Source: Rutpela maculata
Lineage: Eukaryota > Arthropoda > Insecta > Coleoptera > Cerambycidae
Length of the DNA stretch: 64,000 nucleotides
Direction: 5' to 3'
Assembly (NCBI GenBank): GCA_936432065.2
Contig: OW386285.2
Span: forward strand, 370,203,249-370,267,248
In this document: positions 47,556-58,365 of the stretch, one piece after another
Numbering within the stretch: the first letter of the stretch is position 1
Layout of the letters: the number at the start of each line of letters is the position of its first letter
Position numbers and translations under genes: made by a program
The notes under the pieces: model-generated
What the model saw: only the letters and a program-made list of their open reading frames with translations
Database searches by the model: none
What the model was told of the DNA's origin: nothing

Positions 47556-47904
47556 TCCTGTAAAGAAATCAATGAAAGGACACACACGTTTTATGGGTGA
47601 ATTGGTGGCTTGTCAACTTTGATAAATTCTTGATATGTTGTAGTTCAACAGGCAAAACTTCAAATTATGGACAGTTTCTCCGATGGATGGCTCCAAAGAC
47701 TGGACCTACCTCTCGATACTCCATCAATGATTTCTCAAAACGTACTGCAGGTATTGAAATAACTGCTGAAATGAATAACCAGACTATTTACCATTATTTG
47801 GTCTTAGATTAATGTGTCTGAACTTCCGGTTTTACCGGAAGTGTCATCAAATTACGTTTTTAGAATGCACAACACCCTTTTACTTCAATTTAATACATCA
47901 TATA

Positions 47905-48840
47905 CAGTGTGTCCCACTTTTCACGGTAACACCTTTGTAGCTCAGTTATTAGTCACCCAATTTTAACGAAGTTTGGATGGGTATCAAAGACCTTTATTAT
48001 ACTTTTTTTAAGGAAAATGAAAATTATTTCAGTCATTGGCGTGCATTTTTATTATAAAAAACATGGCCGATTTTTCGAGAAATTATATTAGGCATTTTTT
48101 TGTTGAAAAACTAATGCAATATTATTGATCAGAATGCTGTAGAACCGCTATATCCAGAATTTAACAACATTGTGATTTTTGGTTTTTGAATTACGGCCCA
48201 CTTGAAATTACCTATTTTAAACATTAAATAAGCAATAAATTGGTAACGAAATTTTTTTCGAAAAAAAGTCATTCTTTATTTTCTCTGTAAATTCGTTTTT
48301 TCTACCACCCCATGTCATCGATACTTTCAAATTCGGTAATCCTTAATGCGCGAATAATTTACAGGTCTGATGACCCAAAATTTTTCAATGAAAATTCTTG
48401 CCCTTCGAAATTTGAAAGTTTCGATGATATAGGATAGTAAAAAAAGTGAATTTAAATAGAAAATGTAGAATGACTTTTTCTAGAAAAATATTTCGTTACC
48501 AATTTATTGATTATTTAATATTTAAAATAGGTAATTTTAAGTGGGCCGTAATTCAAAAACCAAACAATTCAAAATCTTGTTAAATTCTGGATATAGCGGT
48601 TCTACAGCATGCTGATCAATACTATTGCATTAGTTTTTCAACAAAAAAATGCCTAACATAATTTCTCAAAAAATCGACCCTTTTTTTCATAATAAAAATA
48701 CACACCAATGACTGAAATAAGTTTTGTTTTACTTAAAAAAGGTATAATAAAGGTCTTTGATACCCATCCAGACTTGGTTAAAATAGGGTGACTAATAACT
48801 GAGCTACAAAGGTGTTACTGTGAAAAGTGGGACACACTGT
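47905..48840. mobile_element. Palindromic mariner-type MITE K1
   Basis: 936 bp with ends CAGTGTGTCCCACTTTTCAC and complement, TATA on both sides (47901-47904, 48841-48844). The arms are about 430 bp and nearly continuous to the centre near 48370. Non-coding. It shares its first 15 bases with the transposase-bearing element K2 next to it, so K2-type transposase may move it. Confidence 0.8.
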
Positions 48841-50693
48841 ATACACTTCGTACTAAGCCACCCCTCAAACTTGGCTATTTGTATATATTTTTTATAGCAC
48901 ATAATAACCTAATGAACTACCTTTGGAAGGTAGAATTGTTACTCAATCTCTATTTCAAAGCCAACTGTGATGTTTTTAAAATGGGAATTTTGCAAAAGTA
49001 ACATTAGCGATTGAGATAGAGGAAAAAATTAAGTAAGTTCAAATATGAATTTTCATTTAAAAATATTGATTTTTTTTTTATTATATTGCAAGTCAGAAAA
49101 ATTCGAGGTTTGGGTTAGTTTAGAGCATCCAGATTGCTATGAATGTCGATCTACTTACATCAATTATTGTAAACACCATAGTTGTCAATTTTTACGTCAA
49201 AATGCCTTCGAAATTAACAATTCCAGAAAAAGTGGAAATTATTCGTCTCATTGGAGATAATGTTCGTTCCTTCAGAAAGGCTGCTAAAATATTTAATCGT
49301 AGACATCCCGATCGTCCTACATCATTGCACCGTAGCTGCCTTTAATAAGAAATTTGATCAAACCGGCACTATTGCAAAGCCAACATTGAAACCTACCAAA
49401 AGGCATCCAGATGATGATATTATACTGGGTTTTGTTAATGGAAACCCTCGAACCAGTGTAAGAGAAATTGCGCGGGAATTAAATTTATCAAAAAACAAGA
49501 TTTGGCGTTGCATTCGCAGGCACAAATTAAAACCCTTCAAGCCAAAATTTCTTCACACGTTGCAAGAAGGGGACCCAGAACGAAGATTAGAATATTGTTA
49601 TTGGCTGCAAGGCATTTTTCTAGAGGACCGTCGTTTTATTGATAAAATACTGTTCAGACGAAGCCACATTTACCACTAATGGCGTGGTTTCGTCACAAAA
49701 TTGTAGATATTGGGCTGCGGATTATCCAAATTGGGTAATCACATGCAAAAGTCAGTACTCCCAAAAAGTGATTGTATGGTGTGGTATACTGGGAACCCGT
49801 CTAATTGGTCCATTTTTTTTCGAGGGAAATTTAAATGCTGATGTTTACTTGAACTTACTTAACACAGAATTGTCCGATGCTATAGACAATTTACCGCTTG
49901 CATTGCAAAGAGATATCCTCTTCCAACAAGATGGCTGCTCAGTACATAATGCCTTGATTGTGAGGGAATGGTTTAATCAAAATTTTTCTCGAAAATGGAT
50001 AGGACGTAATAGTCCACTTTGCGAGTTTCCGCCCAGATCCCCAGATATTACTCCCCTGGATTTCTATTTAAAGAAAAAGTTTATAAAAGCAGACCACGCA
50101 CAAGACAAGAATTGTGTAACAGAATTTTTGAAGTTTGTCGATCCATAACTCCTGAAGAATTAAGAAAAGTATCGAATCATAATAAAAAAAGAATTATAAA
50201 ATGCATTGAAATTGAAGGCGATCTAGTTGAAAAATATTTCAGATACTTATTATTTTTACCATTATTCATATTGTGTACGTTTTTCTTTTAATTAAATAAA
50301 TTATCAACATTATGTAAAATGTTTTATTAAATTAAAAATTTCCAACTATTTACTGGAATTCATAGCAATCTGGAGGTTCTAAACTAACCCAAACCTCGAA
50401 TTTTTCTGATTTGCAATATTTTTCAAAAAAAATATCAATATTTTTAAATGAAAATTTATATTTGAACTTATTTAATTTTTCTGAACGACTTTTCCAAATA
50501 CATTTTTCTTCCATCTCAATCGCTGTTACTTTTGCAAAATTCCCATTTTAAAAACATCACAGTTGGCTTTGAAATATAGATTGAGTAACAGTTCTACCTT
50601 CCAAAGGTAGTTCATTATGGGTATTATGTGCTATAAAAAATATATACAAATCCAAATACAAATAGCCAAGTTAGTACGAAGTGGGACACACTG
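48841..50693 (+). mobile_element. Tc1/mariner (maT-like) element K2
   Basis: The right end is GTTAGTACGAAGTGGGACACACTG, then TATA (50694-50697). The left end starts CACTTCGTACTAAG just after K1, so about 10 terminal bases (AGTGTGTCCC) are lost or replaced by K1. The inverted repeats are long, about 290 bp (48845-49140 / 50360-50693), matching through CAAACTTGGCTATTTGT, CCTTTGGAAGGTAGAA, and GAGGTTTGGGTTAGTTTAGA. Encodes a broken transposase. Confidence 0.8.
49202..50291 (+). pseudogene. Mariner-family transposase, frameshifted
   Basis: Starts MPSKLTIPEKVEIIRLIGDN, a helix-turn-helix with SFRKAAKIFNRRHPDRP; a second HTH, RTSVREIARELNLSKNKIWR, follows near 49450. The catalytic triad is visible: RSDEATFTTNG (first D), LFQQDGCSVHN (second D) and PPRSPDITPLDFYL (third D), with 37 residues between the last two, a DD37D spacing as in the maT family. 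The C-terminus is CRSITPEELRKVSNHNKKR. Frameshifts near 49320, 49660 and 50080 break it; otherwise about 350 codons, the normal length. The flanking long inverted repeats make this the former autonomous member of the family. Confidence 0.85.
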
Positions 50694-50883
50694 TATAAGT
50701 AGCTTTATTACAATTCACTATCTTAGTAAATAAGTAATTACGCGAATTGATTGATAGAACATTGATGCTAGCTTGATACTGGGTACATCATAATCTTGGT
50801 ACTAAACAAAGTTGATTTTTATTTTTCTAGATATAAAATTACAGTTGTGTGTAGTCATTGAAAACTAATTATTTTTTTTTTAT

Positions 50884-51470
50884 AGCATGTGCTATAATTA
50901 ATAAATTCCACGGCTTAGTTTATATGGAGCAGATGACGAATTGGCTCGAAGACCATTAGCAAAAGCTTAAGAACCGAACCTTCTTTAAGCTAGAGTAGAA
51001 GCGAAAAGGCTGCGACATGGAAGATGGATATTATTGCAGGACAGTCAGTTGCCTGATTTTCTCATATTCGATTTAGATTATTTAAGAGATTTGATATTTG
51101 GCACATTCCAAATTAGAATGGCTCCATCATACGTTGAAGAAAACCAAGAAGAAGAAGGGGACAACGCTTTCGAATATGATGAAAGTGTGAATGAGCCGGG
51201 ATTGTTGAGGATTCACGTTAGGTCTAGGCATCGCAATGCGATTAAGTATCAATCGTGGGTGCATTATAAATTACGACCAACAAATAGGACAGGTAGGAGA
51301 AGTTGTACGGCAAGAACCAATTGTATCCTATTATTGTACTTGCAATACTGGAATTTGAACAGTAGGAACTTGTTGCCACGTAGCAAGTGTAATTTGGTGT
51401 TTAGGATATGCACGACAAGAAGCGTAAAATATCTATCCATGAATCAAGGGTAGTTGAAGATGCTGGAGAC
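50884..51470 (+). pseudogene. DDE/SWIM transposon protein, C-terminal exon
   Basis: An acceptor-like TTTTTTTATAG (50873-50884) precedes CAIINKF, then YGADDELARRPLAKA, LQDSQLPDFLIFDLDYLRDL, FGTFQIRMAPSYVEEN, IHVRSRHRNAIKYQSWVHY and, after a shift near 51290, VSYYCTCNTGI, TVGTCCHVASVIWCLGYARQ. The cysteine-histidine pattern CxC...CxH is a SWIM-type zinc finger. The NxF..DDELA segment resembles the end of DDE_Tnp_4-type transposases; the combination is found in anonymous insect transposon proteins. Stops and at least two shifts are present; the catalytic exon is missing. It lies just inside the left arm of L, whose own gene it probably is. Confidence 0.65.
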
Positions 51471-52782
51471 CATGCTGCAATGGACATTGTCGAAGTTTAG
51501 TGACTAGACTAGATTTAAATTAGTAACTTATAGTTATAGTCCGGTGATTTTAGATTCAAAAATAATGATTTCTCGGAAAGTTTTGGAACAAGCCAAAAAT
51601 TAGTCTACCCCCTACAGAATTTCCTCAGGAATCCGAAAAAAATAGTGTTGACCACTCAAAATGGCGGCTTTAATGGTTATTTAACTTTTTGTAAACAAAA
51701 TGAATTTTGCAACTTACTTGTTTGCTTATATCTTCGCTTCTAAAGGTCGTAGAAAAACGTTCGACCCGTCAATTTCTTCATCATGGGTTGCCCTATAAGG
51801 TAAGTATATGCAAAGAACGAATTTTTGATTGTTAATAACATTTTATGACAAGAAACTGAAAAAATTGAATTTCTCGATCGTCGAAATTTAAAGTACTGTA
51901 GAAACAAATATAAAATCTGCATGTTAACAATATTATGAGAAATAGTACATATTTTTACCCTTAATGAAATGCACTTTGTCCCGTTGCAAAATATTAATTA
52001 TTTTTTTTGCAATTAATTTATAAAAAAAAAATTCAAACTATTACACTAAAAGATCATATTAATATTTTACAGTTCTGTTTCGGTAAAAACATTGTATCTG
52101 ACGTACATTTTCATAATCAAAAAGAATATTGCAAAAAAATTTAAATTTGCGACGTTTTTACGCAAAAAATTAATTTTGCAACTTAAACAAATGTAAATAT
52201 CTCGGTGGATTTTGCATAAAATTTATTGCAACGAACGGTATTTTAATTGTCATAAAAAAAACGAGTTTAAAAAAAAAAATTTTGCCCCGATGCTTTGGAG
52301 CCGAGATATGAAGAATTCATGTTTTTTGCGATTGGGGCGAAATTTGAAAATATTTTTAATTGAAAATTTAACTGAATATACCTCAGAACGTGTGTTATCA
52401 CTTACAAAAAGTGCCATGTCTATATATCCGGATGGGCCATGGAAAAAAAATTGAGAAAATTGAATCCTTGGTGCTCGCGCTCACGCTAGACGCCAGATTC
52501 CCCTCCCCCTTCACTGCTATTAGCGTACTTGACCAGTTTTACCGCGGCAGCAGCTTTATTTATCTTTTTCTCGGCTTCAGGAGTGGCTAGATGGACGTTA
52601 TTTTTTTAATACAACTTATTTTTTTTCAGCTTTCCGATTCTTCGATTATTTTTCAATTATTCAATTACGTTGCTCCGCAAAAAGAATTTGTAATACAGCG
52701 GCTTTTTTATTTTATTATTATAGATAAAATAATTTCTGTAGTTTATAATCAAACATCTTATAATCAAACATCTTATAATTAT

Positions 52783-53396
52783 TTCCACATCCAGTGGAAG
52801 TATAGTAACGCAAAAAAAAAATTGTAAACATTTTTATTGTTCAAATAGACTTACAATGTCATGAAATGTCGATATTTTAAGTTTGAGCAAAAAATTCTGT
52901 CGCTCTGTCGGTCGGTCCGTCTGTAACTTTTTTGTGTGCACGATTACTCTGGAGCCTTTTAATATATTGACTTGAAATTTGCTACATGCATGTATTTTAA
53001 CGAGATCTGGAAGATTATATTTTGATCTTATTCCGTTGAAGGGTTGGGGGAAATGGGGGTAAATGGGTAAATTGAGCAAGTAAGAACCCATAAAATTGGT
53101 ATTTAGTATAAATAAGAGAAGGTAAGGTCCCAAAAAATTTGTTGGCATTAGCCACCCCCATTACCACGCCGACCCCATTATTAAAGGGGGTGATAAAAAT
53201 AAAATTGTGAATTAGTGTGTATACAAGAAGCAAAGGCCTCAGTTTTGTTTTCTACTTCATCCACCTCCACTACCACCATTCCTACCCCCACTACCGATAT
53301 GACATACAGTTTTATTGTTTTTTTTTTTTTCGTTCTGAGACTTGGATAGAAAATCTGGATGTGGAAGTAGTGATTCCTTGGGCAGCGTTTTTACAA
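52783..53396 (-). repeat. Repeat family A, copy c (longest uninterrupted copy)
   Basis: Reverse orientation: begins TTTCCACATCCAGTGGAAGT and ends GGAAGTAGTGATTCCTTGGG, then CAGCGTTTTT. It is flanked by AAACATCTTATAATT on the left and AAACATCCTATAATT on the right, but the left flank is itself a tandem repeat of this string, so a 15-bp duplication is not certain. This copy shows that copies a and b are interrupted and deleted, respectively. Confidence 0.75.
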
Positions 53397-53504
53397 ACAT
53401 CCTATAATTTAAACAATCGCGCATTATTGTTATGTTATGATTAGATATTTATTTCGCTGTTTAAAATAAATTAAATCAATATTGATGTCTGTCAGTTTGA
53501 ATTA

Positions 53505-53680
53505 AATGAAATGCAAGAAAATGAGGAAATTATTGAAAATGTTGATATAAATAATGACGATGATGACAATGATTGACTGTACGCAGAAATGCGAGACGAA
53601 ACGGACAGCGAGTACGACATAGGAAATCAACCTAAAAAAAAACGAGGACAGAAAAACAAACTTTATTTTGTATATTCAAT
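53505..53680 (+). pseudogene. Acidic C-terminal coding trace in M
   Basis: Plus-strand reading NEMQENEEIIENVDINNDDD, one in-frame TGA, then LYAEMRDETDSEYDIGNQ followed by PKKKRGQK (basic, possible nuclear signal). Acidic tails of this sort also end the nuclease-type genes in elements F1 and I. Homology cannot be shown from so little sequence. Confidence 0.3.
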
Positions 53681-54926
53681 AAATTAATTTTTAAATACAA
53701 AATGTATACCTTTTTATCCACAATAAGAGTAAAAACTATTCACTCATCAATATCTTATCAAATAAATTGTATGTAATCTTTACGTATTTATTTTATGAAG
53801 TAACGTAATTTAATGATTGAAAAATAATCGAATAATCGGAAAGCTGAGAAATAAATAAGTTGAATTAAAAAAAAAACGTCCATCTAGCCACTCCTGAAAC
53901 CGAGAAAAAGAGAAATAAAGCTGCCGCCGCGGTAAAACTGTCCAAGTACGCCAATAGCAGTAAAGGGGGAGGGGGATCTGGCGTCTAGCGTGAGCGCGAG
54001 CGCCAAGGATGCAATTTTCTCTATTTTTTTTCCATGGCCCATCTAGATACATAAACATGGCGCTTTTTGTAAGTAATAACACACACTCTGAGATATATTC
54101 AGTTAAATTTTCAAGTAAAAATATTTTCAAATTTCGCCGTAATCGCAGAAAATGTGAATTCTTCATATCTCGGCTCCAAAGCATCGGAGCAAAAAATTTT
54201 TTTCCAAATTCGTCTTTCTTTATGATAATTAAAATTCCGTTAGTTGCAATAAATTTTATGCAAAATCCACTGAGATATTTACATTTGTTTAAGTTGCAAA
54301 ATTATTTTTTTGCGTAAAAAAGTCGCAAATTTAATTTTTTTTACAATATTCTTTTTGATTATGTAAACGTATGTCAAATACAATGTTTTCACTGAAACAG
54401 AATTGTAAAATATTAATATGATCTTTTAGTATAACAGTCTGAATTTTTTTTTATAAATTAATTGCAAAAAAAATAATTAATATTTTGCAACGCGACAAAG
54501 TGCATTTAATTGAGGGAAAAATATGTACTATTTCTCATAATATCGTTAACATGCAAATTTTATATTTGCTTCTACAGTACTTCAAAGTTCGACGATCCAG
54601 AAATTCAATTTTTTCAGTTTCTTGTCATAAAATGTTATTAACAATCAAAAATTCGTTCTTTCCATATACCTACCTTATAGGACAACCCATGACGAAGAAA
54701 TTGACGGATCGGACGTTTTTCTACGACCTTTTGAAGCGAAGATATAAGCAAACAAGTAAGTTGCAAAATTCATTTTGTTTACAAAAAATTAAATAACCAT
54801 TAAAGCCGCCATTTTGAGTGGTCAACACTATTTTTTTCGGATTCCTGAGGAAATTCTGTAGGGGGTAGACTAATTTTTGGCTTATCCCAAAACTTTCCGA
54901 GACATTTTCCTAATATCACCGGACTA

Positions 54927-55489
54927 TTATACGAAACTTATATTCTTAATCGTTGTTTTTGTTCTTTTAAATCCCTATTCTCTGCCACAATTTTGAACGA
55001 TTATTAGTAATTTTTTAACAGTAGATCAATTGAGACACAAAAATTACATGCAATTTCGCATCGCTAGCAATTTTTCCCTCCAAGTCAGTGATACTTTTTA
55101 TATTTTATTTATAATAGCGTCTTTTGCATACATTAATTATTTTAAGTAATTTTTTCTGTATACCTTGTTCATTTTGTATATATTTTAGTTCGCATTGCTG
55201 CGAATGGAGCTTGTGTTCAGTTTTTTTAACTATTTTTAATCTAATCTGGCCTCACTTCATCTAGCATTTTATTGCGCCTCGCACCGTGTGTCCGGCTGGC
55301 ACCGACACGTGCTAGGGGAGGAATGCTGTTCTTTGTTAATTAATTTTTTGGTTTGATTTCTATTAATAATGAATTAGTACAATAAGTCTTAAATATTTGA
55401 AAAAATGAAAATAATCAGATATACAATATTTGCTAAAAATAATAAAGTTTCGTATATTATAAATAAACAAAAACTGCATATTCTACTTA
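54927..55489. other. Inner part of L, unassigned
   Basis: No readable protein; a GC-richer patch lies at 55270-55330. Confidence 0.35.
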
Positions 55490-56267
55490 TAGACCGGGAG
55501 CCAAGTGAAAATTTGGTCAATTATTTCTTCTCGAACGATAATTAGTGGGACGCATCAGGGAGTTGTATCATAATGCCTCGTGAACGTCAGCTGCGGTTCC
55601 GTAGGTGGGATGAGCGGCGGTAGCCTCCCACGCACGGAGAAAAAAAAATATTTTTAGTCATTTCCTCCTGACTAAAAATTTGTCAAACTATAGCTAATCC
55701 AATATCTTGAAGAAAAAAAAAGTCAGCTGACTAAAACATGGTGTATTATACGTCAGCTGGTCGCTTGAACATGAAAAAAAATTATACATTCAATGATTTC
55801 CTCTCAACTCAAAATGTACCTGATGATAGCTTATATGCTAATGTCAACTGGCTGTACCTCGGTGGAAAGGTCGTCAGCTGATACCTTGAAAGTTGTAACG
55901 TAGAAGTAACGTAGAAGTTAAGCGGGAGCATCTATCGCCTATTTAAATGCATCAGTTGACGTGTTTTCCCTCGACTTATTGCTACCTGATTTTTTGTTAA
56001 TTACAGAGGTATATTAACAATCAGGTTATAAATTTTTATCCGGGGGGAAATGACGTAGGTATCTTAAATTATTCGGCATTACGCTCCAATATGAGTGTTC
56101 CGATTAAATCAATATTTTGTATAGATACTTTAAAACTAATAAGTATATAATTGAATAACTGAAGAAATATTTAGATAAGTAAATTAATCAATTTATAGTT
56201 TATTGTAACTTAGCTGTTCGAAAAATAACATTCATTTTAAAGAAGTGATTAAAAATAATAATGTAAT

Positions 56268-56760
56268 TTAATCATTTTCGTTCTCGCTTTGACTTGTGTC
56301 ACTCTCATATTCACTGTCAGAGTCGCTGTCAGAGCTGTCTGCCATCATGTCTTCATCATCATCATCTGTACAAAAATTTTAAAAAAATATTAAGATGCAT
56401 ATTTAGTGTAACATAATCAAAATGATCAAAAAAATGTTACTTTTTTCGGGCTGAATAGTTATTTCTTCAATCGACTCTGGTAACTGAGTTCCAGAAAACC
56501 AGATGAATTCAAATCTGTTGTCGATTTCTACCCAGCCATAGTCTGAAGGTTCATCAGTAGTTGGGACTTTCAGGTGTGCGTGCGACCAAATTTGAGCTAT
56601 GTAACATGCTCTTAAAAATTGCTGATATAGCTCCGATTTGCATGGTGGTAGAGAAGAGCCATCAATACCCTTTTTGGGCAACTTGTGTTTAACGGTCACT
56701 ATACTAATTCTTCTTGAACACTCTCTACGACTGACTACATATTCTATTGTGATCGCCTAC
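56268..56760 (-). pseudogene. PIN/FEN-family C-terminal part with a 75-nt intron
   Basis: The minus-strand open frame runs from about 56760 through KHKLPKKGIDGSSLPPCKSE, LYQQFLRACYIAQIWSHAHL, PSDYGWVEID and FIWFSGTQLPESIEE to a GT donor (56440 inward). A 75-nt intron ending TTTGTACAG follows, then a second exon (56268-56365) coding DDDEDMMADSSDSDSDSEYE and ending SENEND plus TAA. The block LPPC...RAxYxAxxW...P...GW...WFxG matches the region that follows the nuclease core in the same anonymous family as the F1 and G genes, though the similarity is to a different branch. The frame and splice sites are intact, so this end is young; the N-terminal nuclease core is missing. Confidence 0.6.
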
Positions 56761-56764
56761 TCGC

Positions 56765-57063
56765 GTGCTGGATTCTGTAATGCTATTGGTCAAATGGCCA
56801 TAAACTGCGCGGTTTCGGAACAGGTGCGTACTCAGACTCAGTTGGAAGTACATCGTTGTTGTATCTGTTTACTGGTCATGTCATTGTTTAAATTGCATCT
56901 TTGTAAATACCGTACCTTGTGATATGATTATTGTGTTTTATTTATATGCTTTCAGAGTATATTAAATAAGTGTGTTTGCCTCTCGGGCATATACCAAGAC
57001 TTTGACTTTGTGTTTTGTTTAAATACTTTTTCGGTGTATCAAATATATCAAGGACCCCTAACA
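56765..57063. promoter_or_regulatory. Spacer between divergent genes of element I, likely promoter
   Basis: Holds an inverted CCAAT box (CTATTGGTCA near 56795) and, before the transposase ATG, a candidate initiator context. Inferred from gene arrangement only. Confidence 0.35.
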
Positions 57064-57432
57064 ATGTCTAGTAGCATGGATACAGCTGATGAGCCCACAG
57101 AAATTTGTTTGTCTCCTCTTAAAAAAAGGTCGAAAAACGTCTCAGTTCGACGTAAAGACCAAGGAAATGATTTTAAGCGTGTATAAGCATAAGATTCAAG
57201 AAAATCCTATATTACTCAAAGATGAAATTGTAAACAAAGTGGCAAATATGACAGGAGTGTGTGGCCGCAGTGTTTACAAAATTGTCAGAGAGTATACCAC
57301 TAACCATAAATTTTCGATGCCAAAAACCAATCAAAACCATAAAAAAATTGTTGGTATGGTGGATGACTTCGATCGATATGCAATCAGGAGAAAAGTTCAT
57401 CAATATTTCTTTAGAAACGAACTCCCTACTTA
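57064..57432 (+). pseudogene. DDE_3-type transposase, N-terminal part
   Basis: ATG at 57064: MSSSMDTADEPTEICLSPLK, KRSKN; one base shift near 57130 leads to FDVKTKEMILSVYKHKIQEN, VANMTGVCGRSVYKIVREYT (helix-turn-helix), then DFDRYAIRRKVHQYFFRNEL and PT, and a stop at 57430-57432. The segment FDxxAIRRKVHxFFFxNExPT is the mark of a large insect transposase family whose later part has a DDE_3 catalytic core (LDETWVN type). Here the catalytic part is deleted and the frame runs into the right arm. With the restored frame about 120 codons remain of a protein of roughly 350. Confidence 0.65.
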
Positions 57433-58365
57433 ATTATGCTCCAGTAGCATATAAGCTATCATCAGGTAAATTTTTAGTTGAGAGGAAATCATTGAATGTA
57501 TAATTTTTTTTTTTTCATGTTCAAGCGACCAGCTGACGTATAATACACCATGTTATAGTCGGCTGACTTTTTTTTTCTTCAAGATATTGGATTAGCTATA
57601 GTTTTACAAATTTTTAGTCGGGAGGAAATGACTAAAAATTTTTTTTTCTCCGTGCGTGGGAGGCTACCGCCGCTCATCCCACCCACGGAACCGCAGCTGA
57701 CGTTCACGAGACTTTATAATACAACTCCCTGATGCATTCCACTAATTACCGCTTGAGAGGGACTTGGTCATGAAAATCTGTCGCTGGCTCTTAGACTATT
57801 AAAGGTTTCACAAATAATTAGTTTTCATTGACTAGACACAACTGCAATTTTATATCTTGAAAAATAAAATCAACTTTGTTTTGTACTAAGATTATGATGT
57901 TTCCTTTATCAAGCTAGCATCAATGTGCTGTCAATCAATGCACATACTTACTTATTTAATAAGATAGTGAATATGAATAAAGCTACTTATATATACGATG
58001 TATTAAATTGAAGTAAAAGGGTGTTGTGCATTCGAAAAATGTCATTTGACTTCACTTCCGGCAAAACCGGAAGTTCAGGCACATCAATCTAAGACCAAAT
58101 AATGGTAAATAGTCTGGTTATTAATTTCCAGCGGTTATCATTTTAATACCTGCAATATGTTTTAAGAAATCGTTGTTAGAGTATTGAGGGGGTAGGTCCA
58201 GTCTTTGGAGCCATCGGAGAAACTGTAAATAATCTGAAGTTTTGCTAAAGGAACTTATTGGTCAAAATCGGTTGAACTACAACATATAAAAAATTAATCA
58301 AATTTGACAGGCCACAATTTACCTGTAAAACGTGCGGTGTCCTTTACAGATAATGTGTAAAGTTA

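Larger units (their letters stand above)
51539..54924. mobile_element. Foldback element M, 3.4 kb
   Basis: The ends GTCCGGTGATTTTAG and, complemented, GTCCGGTGATATTAGG lie between TA (51537-51538, 54925-54926). Arms of about 1.1 kb (51539-52670 / 53800-54924) match closely, including TAGTCTACCCCCTACAG, TCAAAATGGCGGCTTTAATG and GCCACTCCTGAAACCGAG. The middle contains repeat A copy c and an acidic coding trace (53505-53680). The large frames in the arms (for example 53810-54184 on the minus strand and 54009-54317 on the plus strand) are mutual mirror images and lack any motif. Confidence 0.8.
55492..57796. mobile_element. Element I, 2.3 kb, two divergent genes
   Basis: The ends GACCGGGAGCCAAG and, complemented, GTCTAAGAGCCAGCG lie between TA (55490-55491, 57797-57798). 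The inverted arms (about 380 bp) share CAGGGAGTTGTAT, GGAACCGCAGCTGACGTTCA, CTCCGTGCGTGGGAGGCTAC and GTATTATACGTCAGCTGG. Between them, a nuclease-type gene end reads leftward (56268-56760) and a transposase start reads rightward (57064-57432), with a 300-bp spacer. It is an internally deleted derivative: each gene keeps only one end. Confidence 0.8.
47560..58365. mobile_element. Large foldback element L, host of nested insertions
   Basis: The left arm (47560-47904, resuming 50698-50880) and right arm (57799-58365) are inverted copies: GTTGTAGTTCAAC, CAGTTTCTCCGATGG, GTCTTAGATTAATGTGTC, AACTTCCGGTTTTACCGGAA, AAAGGGTGTTGTGCATTC and ACAAAGTTGATTTTATTT are shared. Removing insertions K (47905-50693), M (51539-54924) and I (55492-57796) leaves about 2.3 kb holding part of a DDE/SWIM transposon gene. 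The outermost ends are blurred, so the boundaries are approximate. Confidence 0.65.

Noticed and set aside
49358..49540. Minus-strand frame over the mariner transposase
   Set aside because: Shadow of the real coding strand, which has all catalytic motifs.
53810..54317. Overlapping open frames on both strands
   Set aside because: They mirror each other and the left arm of foldback M; no motif.
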